DNA of 64,000 nucleotides from Manis javanica (GCF_040802235.1 NC_133158.1:38382001-38446000), one strand, 5' to 3'. Counted from the stretch's first letter, positions 49,011 through 60,582 are shown. Notes: a model not told the origin generated them from the letters alone. Numbers and translations are program-made.

Positions 49011-49589
49011 CGGTGTCTTCCTTACTGTTTTGAGGTGCCGTGGAACTCCTCCCTGAATCTGCTGAGTGGCAAGTGGCAGGCTGGTACGGTGATGCCATGC
49101 CATCATTCTGTGTCTTCACCTAAACCCAGGACTCTTGCTTTCCCTGGATTTACAGGACGGGCACACTGGGGGAAGGGGATGGGAACTTCTGGCGAAAGGC
49201 TGGCTTGAAAAACATGTGATGAGCTTGAAGGACTTTAACCGGGCAGGAGTGACTCATTAACTCCCTGTCACCATCAGCACTCACCTGCCAGAGCTGAGGA
49301 GGCACTGATTTTGCTGTGTCTTCATTTCTGACTGTGAGTTCTAGTCCTCCAGATAGACCTTGATGCCTCAACAGTGGCATTTTTCTTTGATAGTTTCCAA
49401 CTGTCACTTGGATTTGCTTCTCAGGTGTGTCCATCCTGCTACTCTGTCTTGGTTGGGTTTTCATGGATCCTATTAAGTGTTACAGTTTCAAGAATTCTTA
49501 CTTGGGCTCTGAGTGCTCCTTTCTCATCGTGGTTGGTTCTGGTTTTATGGGCTCACTATACCCACTGTGATAAAACGTTGGCAGCACAG
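49011..49589. other. Intergenic, no recognised feature
   Basis: No supported feature. Confidence 0.35.
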
Positions 49590-49680
49590 AGCAGCTGCAT
49601 GGCTTAAATGAGGCAAAAGTTGTTAAGCACTTAGAACAGTGCCCGGCATATAGCAAACACTTGTGTTAGCCCTTAGATCT
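49590..49680 (+). repeat. MIR 3' end
   Basis: 'taagcacttagaacagtgcccggcatatagcaaacac' is the MIR terminus. Confidence 0.8.
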
Positions 49681-50179
49681 CTGTGCCTACTATACATACA
49701 CTAAAGTTACCTGTTGTATTAGCCGGTGGTTCATAGATGCTTTTCCAGGAAAGTGTGGATACTCTGGGGCTGGGGCTGTGTCAATGGCCTGGGGCACATT
49801 GCTTGCCCCCAGCCTCCCAGCACAACTGAGGTGGGGGCTGGCTGAAGGCCAGGGCAGTGAGTGCCGGTGGCTCATGGCTGGGGTTTATACAGCAACTAAT
49901 AGGCCCCCTGGCGGAACAGGAATGACAGAATTGCAGATGCCTGTGAGTACCCTCAGGACAGGTCCTGAACGGCCTCATCTCTGCACGTCTCATCCAAGCC
50001 TGTCTGCCTGTGGGTGTCCTTGGCCCTGCTGTGGGCTCAGACCCCTCATCCTGGCCCTGGGAGCCCACAAGGACAGGGTCACTGCGGGTCTGAGGGGGCA
50101 AATTACGTGTGGGCCTCACCATAACCATGTCATAGGATACTGCATATGGTCCCTGAGGGTGACGTGGTATCTCCAGGTG
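49681..50179. other. Intergenic, no recognised feature
   Basis: No supported feature. Confidence 0.35.
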
Positions 50180-50300
50180 ACACACTCCTTCTGAGCGGCA
50201 TGTCTTCATCTGTAATGCCAACTGGTCAGTGTGTTGTGAAGATGAGATAGAGTGAGCCTCTGTGAAGTGCAGTGCATTGTTATTAACCTAAGAGCTAGAG
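50180..50300 (+). repeat. MIR relic
   Basis: 'gtcttcatctgtaatgcc' and 'gaagatgagatagagtgagcc' are the MIR core. Confidence 0.55.
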
Positions 50301-51129
50301 ATAATTCAGCAAGGAGGATTGCCTGCAGATGGGCCTGTGGATGGGGCAGCAGAAGGCAGAGGCAATCTGGGCAAAACCCAGGAGAGGAGGGGCTCCAGGG
50401 AGCTCTGCCAGGTTGCCTGACATGAGCGGTGGCCATTGGTTACAGGGGACAGACATCTACCAGTGACCCGCAGGGGGCAAATCGGACTTCAAGGTCCTTA
50501 CACCCTCCAATCTGGTGCCAGCGCCTCTACCTGGCCCAACCCCTTCAGAAACCGAAGGGCTCCTGCTCAGGGTCTTGTGTAGATGAGCCTCTGCGGACCA
50601 GAGCAGGTGCTGAAGGACAGAGAGGTCTGGAAGGTCAAGCACAGAGTGTCCAGTACACAGGGTCAGAGGTTCATATGCTTCCTTTGTAGACACAGACACA
50701 TCCTAGCGCTTCATTGATCGAAAGAGATGGTCTCTGGCCAGGGACCCCTGAGACTCAGCTGGGACAAGGGAGCTAAGGGCAGGGGGACTTGTTGCTTCCT
50801 ACCCAGGAAGAGGGAGAAGTCAGTTACTGCAGGAGGTCACAGGGCTTGATGGCCTCAGGTAGTCCCTTTGTGCCCAGACCACTGAGCCACTGAATGGGTC
50901 CTTTAAATGCTCCCTGGTAGAGAACAGGCTGGGTTCAGATTCCCAGCAGGTGTGAGCTAAAGGGAAGGCTGAAGGTCTTGGGGAGGGTAGGGGGGAGAGT
51001 GTGGGCATCGGTGTGGGACATGGATGAGGACAAGACTGCTGAAAGACCTCTGGGACAGTGCCAGCCCTGCAGGAACTTTTCCAAAGATTCACTACAATCT
51101 GCTAGTAGTTTTAGAAGGAGTAAATAGAA
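50301..51129. other. Intergenic, no recognised feature
   Basis: No supported feature. Confidence 0.35.
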
Positions 51130-51400
51130 ACAATCTCTTTATTCACTAGAAAGATATTTCTGGAGTGTCCTAGGTTCTGGGGATACAGCAGTGAAGAATC
51201 CAAGTTCTTAAGGAGCTTGTCAGTTAGTGGGAAAGACAGGCAATAAACAAGTAAGTGTAGAATATAAAATCAGGACCATGACATATAATAATTCAAGGCC
51301 AGGGAATGGAGAGCAATGGAAGTACTGTTTCAGATGAGGTGATAAGGAAGGTATCTACAGTCAGGTGACATTTGAGCACAGACCAGACAATGTGAGCAAA
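51130..51400 (-). mobile_element. L2 3' end
   Basis: 'taggttctggggatacagcagtgaag' and 'aggagcttgtcagttagtgggaaagac' are the antisense L2 3' end. Confidence 0.75.
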
Positions 51401-51429
51401 CAATCTATGCAGATATCTAGGAGGAAAGG

Positions 51430-51660
51430 AAATGAAATAATAGATGAAAACTTCCCTGAACTGAAGAATACTTGAATTTTCAGATTGAAAAGATACACCA
51501 AGCACAAAGCAGGAATAAGAAAAGAGACAAAAGTCTAGAGTCAGATGCATCTTGGTAGGGAAACCTAAGGGGAGAGGAAAGATCAAAAGTCCAAAAGGCA
51601 CTAGGCCCTAGTGGTTTTACAGGCAAGGTCAAAAAACATTAAAATAATATAGCTTATACC
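51430..51660 (+). mobile_element. Old L1/HAL1 fragment
   Basis: 'cttccctgaactgaagaatacttgaa' and 'gattgaaaagatacacc' match the L1 ORF1/ORF2 region in + orientation. Confidence 0.55.
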
Positions 51661-52325
51661 CTCTTAAAGCCCTTTTCTGTGTGCAGGTAATATAGAAGTG
51701 GGGAAGGAATTGACTTGGAGGGAAAGTGTGTTACAGGTTTCCACTGCTGTGAGGAGAAATGTGTCCTTTCTTTGCCACTTCTGTTTTGAAGAGCACCACT
51801 TGCCTTCTTTTTCTTCTTGTTAAGGAATTCTAGTGACAGATTCTCTGCACTGTATGGGGAGTTTTCTCCCTAAATATGGCCTTGGGTAAACGCTGTATCT
51901 AGCTGCTCAGGTGGATCTTCAGCTACTAGCCTGTCAGTGTTTCCATTCACTCACTCATTTATTCATTTATTCACTCAGCATGTTTATTGAGCCTTTATTA
52001 TATTCTGGGCATGTGAAATCTGATCTAGCCTGGAGGTGGGAGAGAAGGTTGCTATGGGGCTAGGTCCCCAAGAGAGTGAAGCTTGTGTCAATAGCTGAAG
52101 ACTGCATGGAATTAACCAGGCCAAAGTAAGAGCTGGAGGCAGGGGGAGGAGGAGCTCTGTAGGAGACACCTGCACAAAGGCAGACCCTGGAAACTAGCCT
52201 CAGGGTGTCTGGATCTCTTCCGGGAAAACTGTTTTCCTAATTTCTCCAGTGATCAACTCATTTACCTTTTGGGTAAGGCTCCCTATCCTTATTTAATTTC
52301 TTTCAAGCTGATCCTGTTTGCTTCA
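51661..52325 (-). repeat. L2 tail near 51940-52010, rest unassigned
   Basis: 'cactcactcatttattcatttattcactcag' with 'tttattgagcctttattatattctgggc' is the reversed L2 tail. Confidence 0.5.
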
Positions 52326-52329
52326 AGGC

Positions 52330-52860
52330 TTTCAAAAATTCATTAAGTCAACAATTGGACACTTACTGTGTGCTTTGTACTGCAAATACAAAGATAAGAA
52401 ATGAACAGGAATCACTGCTTTGAGGGAGCTTACATTCCATTGGAGGAGACAAAAAGCAAATAAAACAAATGTGAGATATATAGTACATTAATAGAGAATA
52501 AGCAAGGAAAAAGAAACAGGATAGAGAAATAAATATTAGGGTGAGTGTTAACATTTTAGGTTAAGTGGTTAAGTTGGGGAAGATATCTGAGACGATAACA
52601 TTTGAATAAAACCCTGAAGGAGGTAATAGAGCCATGTAATTTGTGGGCTTAGAGTCTATACAGACAGTGGAAACATCAAGTGCAAAAGGTCCTGAGGTAG
52701 GGTTGTGCCTGGGATGTTTGAGGAAGCATGAGGAGTCGAGAGTGGTTGGGGTGATGAGAGCGAGGCCGAGAAAGGCCAGGACTTAATGGTGAGGTGGGAG
52801 CCACCGGAATGTTCTGAGCCAAGAAGGGACATGATATGACTCAAGCTGTAAACAGAGGCA
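52330..52860 (-). mobile_element. L2 relic
   Basis: 'gagggagcttacattccattggaggag', 'aaaccctgaaggaggt' and 'gtgcaaaaggtcctgaggtagg' are in antisense L2 order. Confidence 0.8.
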
Positions 52861-52879
52861 CCTTGGCTGTTCTTTGGTT

Positions 52880-53256
52880 TCTCTCCCCCCCTCAGTTTAC
52901 TGAGATATACTTGACATATATCACTGTATAAGGTTACAACATAATGGTATGACTTACATTTTGTGAAATGACTACTGCAGTAAGTGTAGTTAGCATCCAT
53001 CATCTCATATACATACAATAAAAAGAAAAAGCAAAAAAAAGGAGAGAAATTTTCGTGATGAGAATTGTTAGGATCTAACCTCCTAACAACTTTCCTATAT
53101 ATTGTACAGTAGTGTCAGCTATAGTCAGCAGCTGTATACATCCCATCCCTAATACTTATTATCCTATAACTGCAAGTCTGTACCTTTAGACCACCTTCCT
53201 CCATTTCCCCTTTCCTCCACCCCTAACCTCTGGTAACCACAAATCTGATCTTTTTC
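52880..53256 (-). mobile_element. Old antisense L1 3'UTR, left half of split element
   Basis: 'agtttactgagatatacttgacata', 'gttagcatccatcatctcatatac' and 'cctctggtaaccacaaatctg' are reversed L1 3'UTR. It is interrupted at 53257-53272 and resumes after 54538. Confidence 0.85.
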
Positions 53257-54538
53257 TATGACTTTTCTTTTTTTCTTTTTTTTTTTTTTTTTGAGAGGGC
53301 ATCTCTCATATTTATTGATCAAATGGTTGTTAACAACAATAAAATTCAGTATAGGGGGGTCAATGCTCAATGTACAATCATTAATCCATCTCAAGCCTAA
53401 TTCTCGTCAGTCTCCAATCTTCTGAAGCATAACAAACAAGTTCTTACATGGTGAACGAATTCTTACATAGTGAATAAATTCTTACATGGTGAACAGTGCA
53501 AGGGCATTCATCACAGAAACTTTTGGTTTTGATCACGCATTATGAACTATAAACAATCAGGTCAAATATGAATATTCGTTTGATTTTTGTACTTGATTTA
53601 TATGTTGATCCCACATTTCTCCCTCTATTATTATTATTATTTTTATTTTTAATAAAATGCTGAAGTGGTAGGTAGATGCAAGATAAAGGTAGAAAACATA
53701 GTTTAGTGCTGTAAGAGGGCAAATGTAGATGATCAGATGATCAGGTGTGTGCCTATGGACTAAGTATTAATCCAGGCTAGATAAGGGCAGCAAGACATCC
53801 ACGGATGCATAAGATTTCTCTCAAAGCAGGGGGGGTGAGGTTCTGAGCCTCACCTCTGTTGATCCCCAAATTCTCACCTGATGGCCCCCCTGCGACTGTG
53901 CCTGTCTTAGGTTGTTCCTCCCTTGAGGAATCTTACCCGTCTCTGGCTAACCAGTCATCTTCCGGGGCCATACAGGGAAATGTAAAGTTGGTAAGTGAGA
54001 GAGAAGCCATATTGTTTGAAAAGGTTAGCTTTTTAGTTCTTTGCAGATTTATGCCCTGTGGCTTCTATGCCCAGCACTTGTCTCGAGGTATCTTTACCAC
54101 CTGGAGGAATTATGATACTCAGTAAATTCGATATGAGGCACGAATTCTATTTAAGGGTTGTAATTAGGAAGGAAGAAGAAAAGCTATAGAGGTAGCATAT
54201 GGAAGGAAACATGGGAGGATTGATTATTTCTTTGACATATCTTCTTGTAGAGTACCTTAAGTATGTATAGGTTTTAAACTACTAACTAATTTGCACACAC
54301 ATATTAACATAATAGGAATACAGTGACATAAACAAAGCAAATCTATAATTACCATCCATCTCCAGTGAAGCCAAGAAAACCATTTAGGCACCCTAGGCAT
54401 TTGTGAAAATTTATCTATGATATGATGGATATTGTCCAACTGTACTTGAACAATCAGACAAATTAAAGTAGCCCATTTCTGGGATCTGTTCACATCCCAT
54501 ATGTTCTTTTAACCGTAGATAGTATGACTTTTCTTTTT
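53257..54538 (-). mobile_element. L1-mobilised retroviral transcript copy (ERV 3' end)
   Basis: The insertion is flanked by a 16-bp direct repeat, tatgacttttcttttt, at 53257-53272 and 54523-54538, and starts on the + strand with a poly-T run (53276-53292), so it is a polyadenylated cDNA on the - strand. Read on that strand it contains a short env transmembrane-like remnant (in the frame spanning 54257-54493), then non-coding sequence, a purine-rich tract (53616-53627) followed by TGTGGG (53615-53610) as expected for a polypurine tract and U3 start, then AATAAA (53316-53311) about 20 bases before the A-tail. Only one LTR part (U3-R) is present and no U5, as in mRNA. This is a processed endogenous-retrovirus copy made in trans by L1, not a provirus. 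It is truncated and broken, with no complete gene. Confidence 0.7.
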
Positions 54539-54640
54539 GTTTTTATTTTAGATTCCATATGCAAGTGAAACCATACAGTATTTATCTTCCTCTGTTCTTC
54601 AGCTACATGCTAAAGCTTCCTTGTGTGCTGAAGCTGCTAT
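54539..54640 (-). mobile_element. Old antisense L1, right half
   Basis: 'tagattccatatgcaagtgaaacc' continues the reversed L1 interrupted at 53257. Confidence 0.7.
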
Positions 54641-55369
54641 GGATATGTCTCTGTTTTCCAAGTTTCCAGTGTGGTTTTTACTCAGGGGGTGCAGAACATT
54701 GGGCTGGGAGTGTATGAAGAGCAAAGGACGATGGCAGGTTGGGCATATGGAGAAGTGTGGACAGGCCTGGCTCCCACTCACAGGGACAAGACAGTGAGTC
54801 ACTGAGCCCTCCAGACCCTCTGTCTCTTCTATAAAAATGGGAAATTCCACCTGTTCAGCCAATGCTGGCCAGGGCTGCCCTAGGGGTTCAGACAGTGTGC
54901 AGAGAGCTTCATCATCTCTTCATCCTCAACACAGCCCTCCAGCCAAGCCTCAGTTTGCCTCCTGGTGGCAGCAGGAGCTGCCTTCCTGGCACAGATGGGT
55001 GCACAGGGAGAAGAACCCCAGGATGCAGGGGCGGGAGCCGGCACGGCCTTAGGAGCCCAGATCCACGGCATTCCAGAGAGCCCGGACAAGCCCTGGCTGT
55101 GTGTTCTGCTGTAGCAGTGTTCTTGGAGAGCAGCAGGGGAAATGCTCCCCGCCTCTCAGACCAGGGGGGAGGATGAAGCTCCATAGAAGGAGCTGTCTGC
55201 CCAGTGTCCTGGGTTGTCTGGAAGACGTCCTCCCTAGGGCAGACCGACAGACTCTACCTCAACCCTCCTCTCTCCTTAACGCTGTGTGGCTTCACAGTGG
55301 TCTCCTCATCTGTAAAATGCTGGCTGAGGACCCGGCAGGAGTGTAGCGGGGAGCGGGGCACCCTCTGCT
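54641..55369 (+). repeat. MIR relics (54770-54840; 55240-55340), rest unassigned
   Basis: 'ccagaccctctgtctcttctataaaaatggg' and 'cacagtggtctcctcatctgtaaaatgctgg' are MIR cores in + orientation. Confidence 0.55.
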
Positions 55370-56013
55370 CACGGGTTTCTCTTAGGCAAGTCACCCCGAG
55401 CACGCTTCTTCCCATCTCTGAGTGGAAAGCAGACCCGTCCCGGGATTTCCGCGGACTACAGCAGTCAGTGACGGCATCTGTGGACGAAGCACTGAGTCTG
55501 CGGGAGGGCACCGCAGAGACGGGGAGTCGCCTATCTGAGGCAGGGCAGGGGTCGGCAAACGTCCTCAGTCGATCGGGAGGCGGGCGGACTGCGCGGCGGG
55601 GGCGCACTTTCCGGAGCACAGCGGCTTGGCTCAGCGGAAAGACCTTACCGTATTTCTCCAACAATACGTACCCTTCCGAAAGTCCCCCACTCTCCCAGGC
55701 GCTCTACCGGAGACTCAGCGGCCCGCACACAACTGGGGCTGGGAGCGGGGTGGCGGGCACACCGGCCAGGGCTGCCCCACGGCGCAGGCCCCCCCGTGGA
55801 CTGCGCTTCCGCGCCCTCTCGAGGCTTTTCGTAGGTCCCGAGACGCATCTCACGTTCCCGCCCGGGGACCGAGCTTTCGAAGAGGACCCCTAAGCACGCG
55901 GCGAGCCCACGGACAGGCGTGAGGAGCTGGGAGGCAGCTGCGGACGGGAAGCACCGCTGGGCCTCGGGCCCCGGAGCCCCCAGCGCGCCTGCCGCGCAGA
56001 GCCCTTGCGGCCG

Positions 56014-56054
56014 GGGGCGGGGCGGGGCGCGTGACGCGCGGCGCGGGCCAATGG
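56014..56054 (+). promoter_or_regulatory. KLF15: GC boxes and CCAAT box
   Basis: GGGGCGGGGC units (Sp/KLF sites) are followed by GCCAATGG (NF-Y), 50-100 bases before the presumed start of transcription. Confidence 0.6.
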
Positions 56055-56105
56055 GGCGCGCTCCCCGGGCCGAGCCTCCTGCGAGCCTTCGCGGCGCCCG
56101 CGGCG

Positions 56106-56113
56106 TCACGTGA
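56106..56113. promoter_or_regulatory. KLF15: Palindromic E-box TCACGTGA
   Basis: A perfect CACGTG core with the TC/GA flank favoured by USF/TFE3-type and CLOCK-BMAL1 factors. KLF15 is known to be circadian; a link to this box is inference. Confidence 0.55.
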
Positions 56114-56129
56114 GCCGCGGGGAGTGAGC

Positions 56130-56319
56130 GCTGAGGAGAGGCGGCGGGCTAGTGCTGCACCGCAGCGACCCGCGGGCCGGCGGGCGAGCGAGCGAGTGAA
56201 GGACCTGCGGCCGGGCCCGCGGCGCCGCGACCCGGGAGCCAGGCCGCCGCCCCCAGCCCCGCCCGCTGGGCCTCAGGACCGCCGGGCCTGGCCGCCGGCC
56301 GGGTGTGCGCCCAGTTCAG
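56130..56319 (+). other. KLF15: KLF15 exon 1 (5'UTR, boundaries inferred)
   Basis: KLF15 in other mammals has a non-coding first exon in a CpG island. Here TTCAG/GTGGGA at 56319/56320 is a plausible splice donor and the promoter elements lie just upstream. The start of transcription cannot be read from sequence; 56110-56160 is a guess. The CDS starts in the next exon. Confidence 0.5.
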
Positions 56320-57540
56320 GTGGGAGAGGCGCGGCGAAGCGGGACGGCCGCGTGGACTCGGCCCCAGGAGCGCAAGGGGTTGGCTGGGACGCGGGGGGCG
56401 CTGGCCGGCTTCGGGACGCGTGGCCGGGCGCTCGCGCCGCTGTCGCGGGCTCCTCACGAGTGTCCGAGGAAATGCTGGAGGAGCGGTGTGACCGTGGGGT
56501 CGGGCAAGCCTGGGAGAGTGATCCTCCCGGCACCTCAGCTCCTGGCCCCTCGTGTGCCTGCTCGCCTGGCCGACCGGCTCTCCCATATGGCGGGCACCCG
56601 GCGGGGCCTGGCGAGAAGAGCCGGCGGGCGGGTGCGCCGCCGGCCGGGGGCGGGGAAGGGGGTGGAGGGCCTGTGGTGGAGGGGTTACTGTCGGTCACCG
56701 AAGCGGCGGCCTCCCGGGGAGGGGGCGCGGGCATAGGGCTTGGTGCCCAGCGGGCAGGGCTCCTGGGCTCCACCGAGGGGTCTGGGCGGGGTCCTCATGC
56801 CTTCCTTTCCCACGCACGGTCCCACACACGCCCGGGCACGCCCGTTGCCTCCACGCGCGAGTAAGAGGACGCCCTCCCGCACGGCCACACCGGCCGCGGC
56901 CACCACGGCCCGCACACACAGTCACACGGCATGAACTCACACCCCTTCACGCACACTGCACGGTTCACACATCTTGTACTCCGACTCCCCGCACAGTCCC
57001 ATGTTCTCTTCGACTGAACATTAACCAAGCTATGGCTCAGGGGTCGGCCGCGTAGGCTGTGGAGAGGTCATCCCGCACTCGCCACGCCCCCTGCCGGTTC
57101 CCTCTTCCCCCTGCACTCTGGTGTTCCCTATGGAACCCCGACCCCACTCCACAGGACACAGAGGGGCTGTTTTCTCTTCCAGTCACCAGAGGCCGGTCGG
57201 AGCGACAAATCCCCAAATGCCTGGGCCCTTCAAATCACCGTCCCCCTGCCCCCAGAACCAGGTGGCTCGTGAGGGGTCCCACCGCCCTGCAGGTGCGAGG
57301 ACGCCGGGGCTTGGCGATTTTGGGGCCTGCGGGAGGCGCGGGGATAGTGGACTCTTATTTTGAAGGGCGCCCCCGCTCGCCACCCCCGTGATTTGCACGC
57401 TGACCCAATGGCAAGCCCTTGGCCGGCGCTGGGCTTGTTATCAATTACATGTTGTTCCTGCAGCCGCTGTGTCCCCAGGAGGATAAACAGCAGGCCTGGC
57501 CGGCTGGGCAGGGGGCGGAGTCCCGCCAGGGACTGTGCCC

Positions 57541-57555
57541 GGAACAGTGTGTCCC
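57541..57555. promoter_or_regulatory. Glucocorticoid-response-element-like site
   Basis: GGAACAGTGTGTCCC fits the 15-bp GR/AR/MR consensus RGNACANNNTGTNCY at every constrained position. KLF15 is an established direct glucocorticoid receptor target, so an intron 1 GRE is plausible. Occupancy is unproven. Confidence 0.5.
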
Positions 57556-57799
57556 CTCCCCCTGCGCTCAGCCTGCGGCTCCTTCCCTGCCATGTGCTAG
57601 TGTTTTAGGAACCAGAACTGGTCACCGCCCTGGTGTGCCCTCTCGAGCACCAGCGCCCAAAGCCCCTTCTTGGCTTTTCAGCGTCCAGCCTAGGCCTCTC
57701 AGCGCTGCCTTAGGACCCTTGCTGCCTGACCTGGGCCTTTCTACTACTGGTTTCACTGCCCGTCTAAAGGCCCAGGTCCTCCCAATTTCTGCCAGGTCC

Positions 57800-58080
57800 T
57801 ATTTTAGACTCGGATATAGTAGTAGACTGAACAGTCAGAACAGCTTATATTCTGGTGGGGAGGTAAACAGAAAATAAAGTACACGAATAATCGCAATAGT
57901 TTCTTGCAGTGGAAACTGCTAGGAAAAATATGCAGGATGGTGTAACAGAAGGTGGTCAGGGGAGGCCCCTCTAGGGAGTAACTTTTGAGCTGACATCTAA
58001 ATAAGGCACTTCCACATGGGGGTGAGGGAGGAGGGACCCATGGAGAGCGACAGCCAGGGCAGTGGCCTGCGGCCCAGGTG
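57800..58080 (-). mobile_element. L2 relic
   Basis: 'agcttatattctggtggggaggtaaacag' and 'gagctgacatctaaataagg' are antisense L2. Confidence 0.65.
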
Positions 58081-58589
58081 CTCCTGAGCTTGGTGCCCAC
58101 TTCCCCAGTGTGGAGTGGGGTGGGTAGAGGTGAGGCGTGGGAGAGAGGGGCAGGGCCCAGGTGCTGGGCTGTTCAGAGGAGATGGGGTCACATTTCCTTG
58201 GGAAGCTCTTGGAGGTTTCCTGACAACCCACTGTACTGTACTTACTTGTTTCCTCCACTGTTTCTTTTTGTATCATTTCATCTATGAATTTCTCAGTTTA
58301 TATCTCTAAAAGGTAAGGCTTTCTTTAAAAGGAATGTGCCAACCTCAATACCGTCATCACTCTTAAAATGTTAATAGTAATAACTTAATATGGATCAGTT
58401 GGTGATCACATTTCAGGGGAGAGTTTAAGGTGGGCAGAAACACAGCCCACTCTGCCCCACCACCAGTCCTGGCCTATTCCTGGGTTCCAGGAAGGCCATC
58501 CCCCTGATTCCTTGGCATCACAGCAGAGGGGCAGAAGGACCATGTGTTCCTAGTGGCTGGTACTCACCAGCGCCCATGTGTGAGTCAGC

Positions 58590-58760
58590 CCTGTCATTCA
58601 GTGCTCAGCCTGTAGCTCACTAGACTCTTACACCCACCTGGAAACAGGGCCCTGTTGGCAGCATCCCCACCAGACACAGAGAGGTCATGCCATCTGTCTG
58701 AGGTTGCCCAGCTGATAAGCTGCAGAGACAGGAGCAGAGCCTCCCGCTCAGAAGGTGGGT
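58590..58760 (-). repeat. MIR relic
   Basis: 'acagagaggtcatgccatctgtctgaggttgcccagc' is antisense MIR. Confidence 0.65.
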
Positions 58761-59895
58761 GATGGGTGGAGGATCTCTAGGGCTGAGTGAGTGTAGGCTC
58801 TGTCTAGCCTTGTTGCCCTTCGTGTTATATGACATTTTCATTCCCTCTCAACACTGATTTGGTGAAAACTGTGTATTTTTAGACTCCCAGTTTTAGATCG
58901 TAGGCAGAGTATCTAACATTAAAAAGCCAAACATCCTCCTGGTAAAACTGCCCTGGGGTGCAGACTTGTCAAGGACACATTGCCTTAGTTTCCCAGAGCT
59001 CTGTAAAGCTTCCTGGATGAGTGGGGAACTGAGGTCACAGGTCCTGGGGCCATTGGGGGCCTGGATCAGGCAGGAATACAGATTTGGGGAGAGCAAGGAC
59101 TTGCCCAGGGTCACAGATGATGACCCCAGCCTTGGGGGGCGGTCTTCACCCATGGCTGGCCTGTTGGCTGTTGGACAGTGCTGGGTGCCAGCCCCACAGT
59201 CGTCCTCAAGACAGAGCATGCTGGTAGGTGCAGAGGTGATGCCTGGTGGCAGAGAATCTCTGGTTTCAGATGCAGAACATTCCTCTTCCTCACTGGTCAT
59301 TGGGTGGGGACAAAAGTCCACGTAAGTGGCCCCAACACAGCCGGACACTGTTGACTCTCCTTGGACACCGGACCTAGCATGGCCTTCAGAGGATACAGCT
59401 CTGCTCTCTCCTCTGTTGATACTCTCTGAGCCCCTCCTGGGGACCAGTGGCCACTCTGGGAGCTGGGGACACAGTGGAGACCTGGTAGCCCAGCCTGCCC
59501 TCATGAAGCGTGGTCTAGCGTGGAGACTGGAGTTAGCTGGGCCTTCCTGAGGTGGTGAGTGCTCCATGGGGTGCAGGTCACGGGGGTCTTCTGTCCTACC
59601 AGGTGGTTAGGGAGTCCAATGGGTAGGAGCTATAAGCCCTCTGTGACCTGGGGTCACTTGCTCCGCCATGAGTTATCACCATGCGGCAGGGCCCTGCCCA
59701 CCCACTGGAGAAGCCTCAGCAAAGTGTCCACGTGCGGTTGAGAGCATTTTGTTCAGGCCTGTCCTTGTCTCTCCCATTTCACAGAGGAGGCAGTGGAGGC
59801 TGGAGGGGTCTGAGAACTGGAGGGTGGGTGAGCTATCCCCCTTTCAATGAGAAAACAGCCTGGGAGGGCAGGCACATAGTCAGATCTTTGATTTT

Positions 59896-60092
59896 TTGCC
59901 ATAAACTGGACTTGCCTGATTAAAATATAGACTGCCAGGTTAAGTTTGAATCTCAAATAAAATAATTTTTTAATACAAGCATGTCCCATCCAATATTTAG
60001 GACATGCTTATATTAAAAATTGTTCATTTTTTAAGTCTGAAATTCAAATTTAACCTAGCAGCCTGTGTTTTTATTTGCTCAGTCTGGCAACC
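59896..60092. repeat. Long imperfect palindrome
   Basis: The left arm (about 59896-59989) is the approximate reverse complement of the right arm (about 60001-60092). The inner arms pair aagcatgtcc (59978-59987) with ggacatgctt (60000-60009), and the outer parts pair ggttaagtttgaa with ttcaaatttaacc. The loop is about 12 bases. It may be a palindromic MITE or two inverted copies of an old repeat. Confidence 0.75.
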
Positions 60093-60582
60093 CTACCCAA
60101 GCCCCAACAGCGTGAGGGTCAGAGGGCGAATCATCATTCTCCTACCCCCTTCCAGGGACTCAACAGGAATGAAGCTGAGGTCTGGTGTCTTCAGAAATGC
60201 AGCCACTCCAAGTGGGTTCCCCAACCTTGGCTGTTTTGGGGTACAGCAAGCCTGCTCACATACTCACTTTCTCATTCATGGATACTCACATTCAGTCATT
60301 CACAGACATGTGTGTTATTTTGCAGAGTTGTTCTGGAAAATCTGTTTGAAACCAAAAGTGCCCTCATTGTGCAATGGGCTTGGAGAGTGTTCTTTTGCAA
60401 ACAGGTGGTGCAATTTCAGAAAACACTCTTGCAGACAGAGTTCTCCCGAGGGTGGGATGGAGGCAGGATCCAGGCATTTGGCAATGGGAGGCTGTGAACT
60501 GGCAGTGGAGGGGGGCCGCAGGCTCAGGAGGTCGTAGGTGAGTGCACCATCCTGACCGGGCCTCCCTTGTTCCCCTCTGCAG

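Larger units (their letters stand above)
55370..56900. promoter_or_regulatory. KLF15: KLF15 promoter CpG island
   Basis: About 1.5 kb of CG-dense sequence surrounds the inferred first exon. GC boxes cluster at 56014-56028, a CCAAT box lies at 56047-56054 (GCCAATGG) and a CACGTG E-box at 56107-56112. There is no clear TATA box, as is usual for CpG-island promoters. Long open frames across the island on both strands reflect base composition. Confidence 0.8.
56320..60582 (+). other. KLF15: KLF15 intron 1
   Basis: About 4.3 kb between the inferred donor and the clear acceptor (polypyrimidine run then CTGCAG at 60577-60582). It holds the rest of the CpG island, a GRE-like site (57541), an antisense L2 (57800-58080), MIR relics on the - strand (58590-58760 and 59050-59120) and a long palindrome (59896-60092). 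Confidence 0.7.

Noticed and set aside
56031-56864. 277-codon open frame on the + strand in the KLF15 island (and 55204-55893)
   Set aside because: Low-complexity Ala/Gly/Arg/Pro composition from CpG island DNA, crossing the inferred exon 1 donor.
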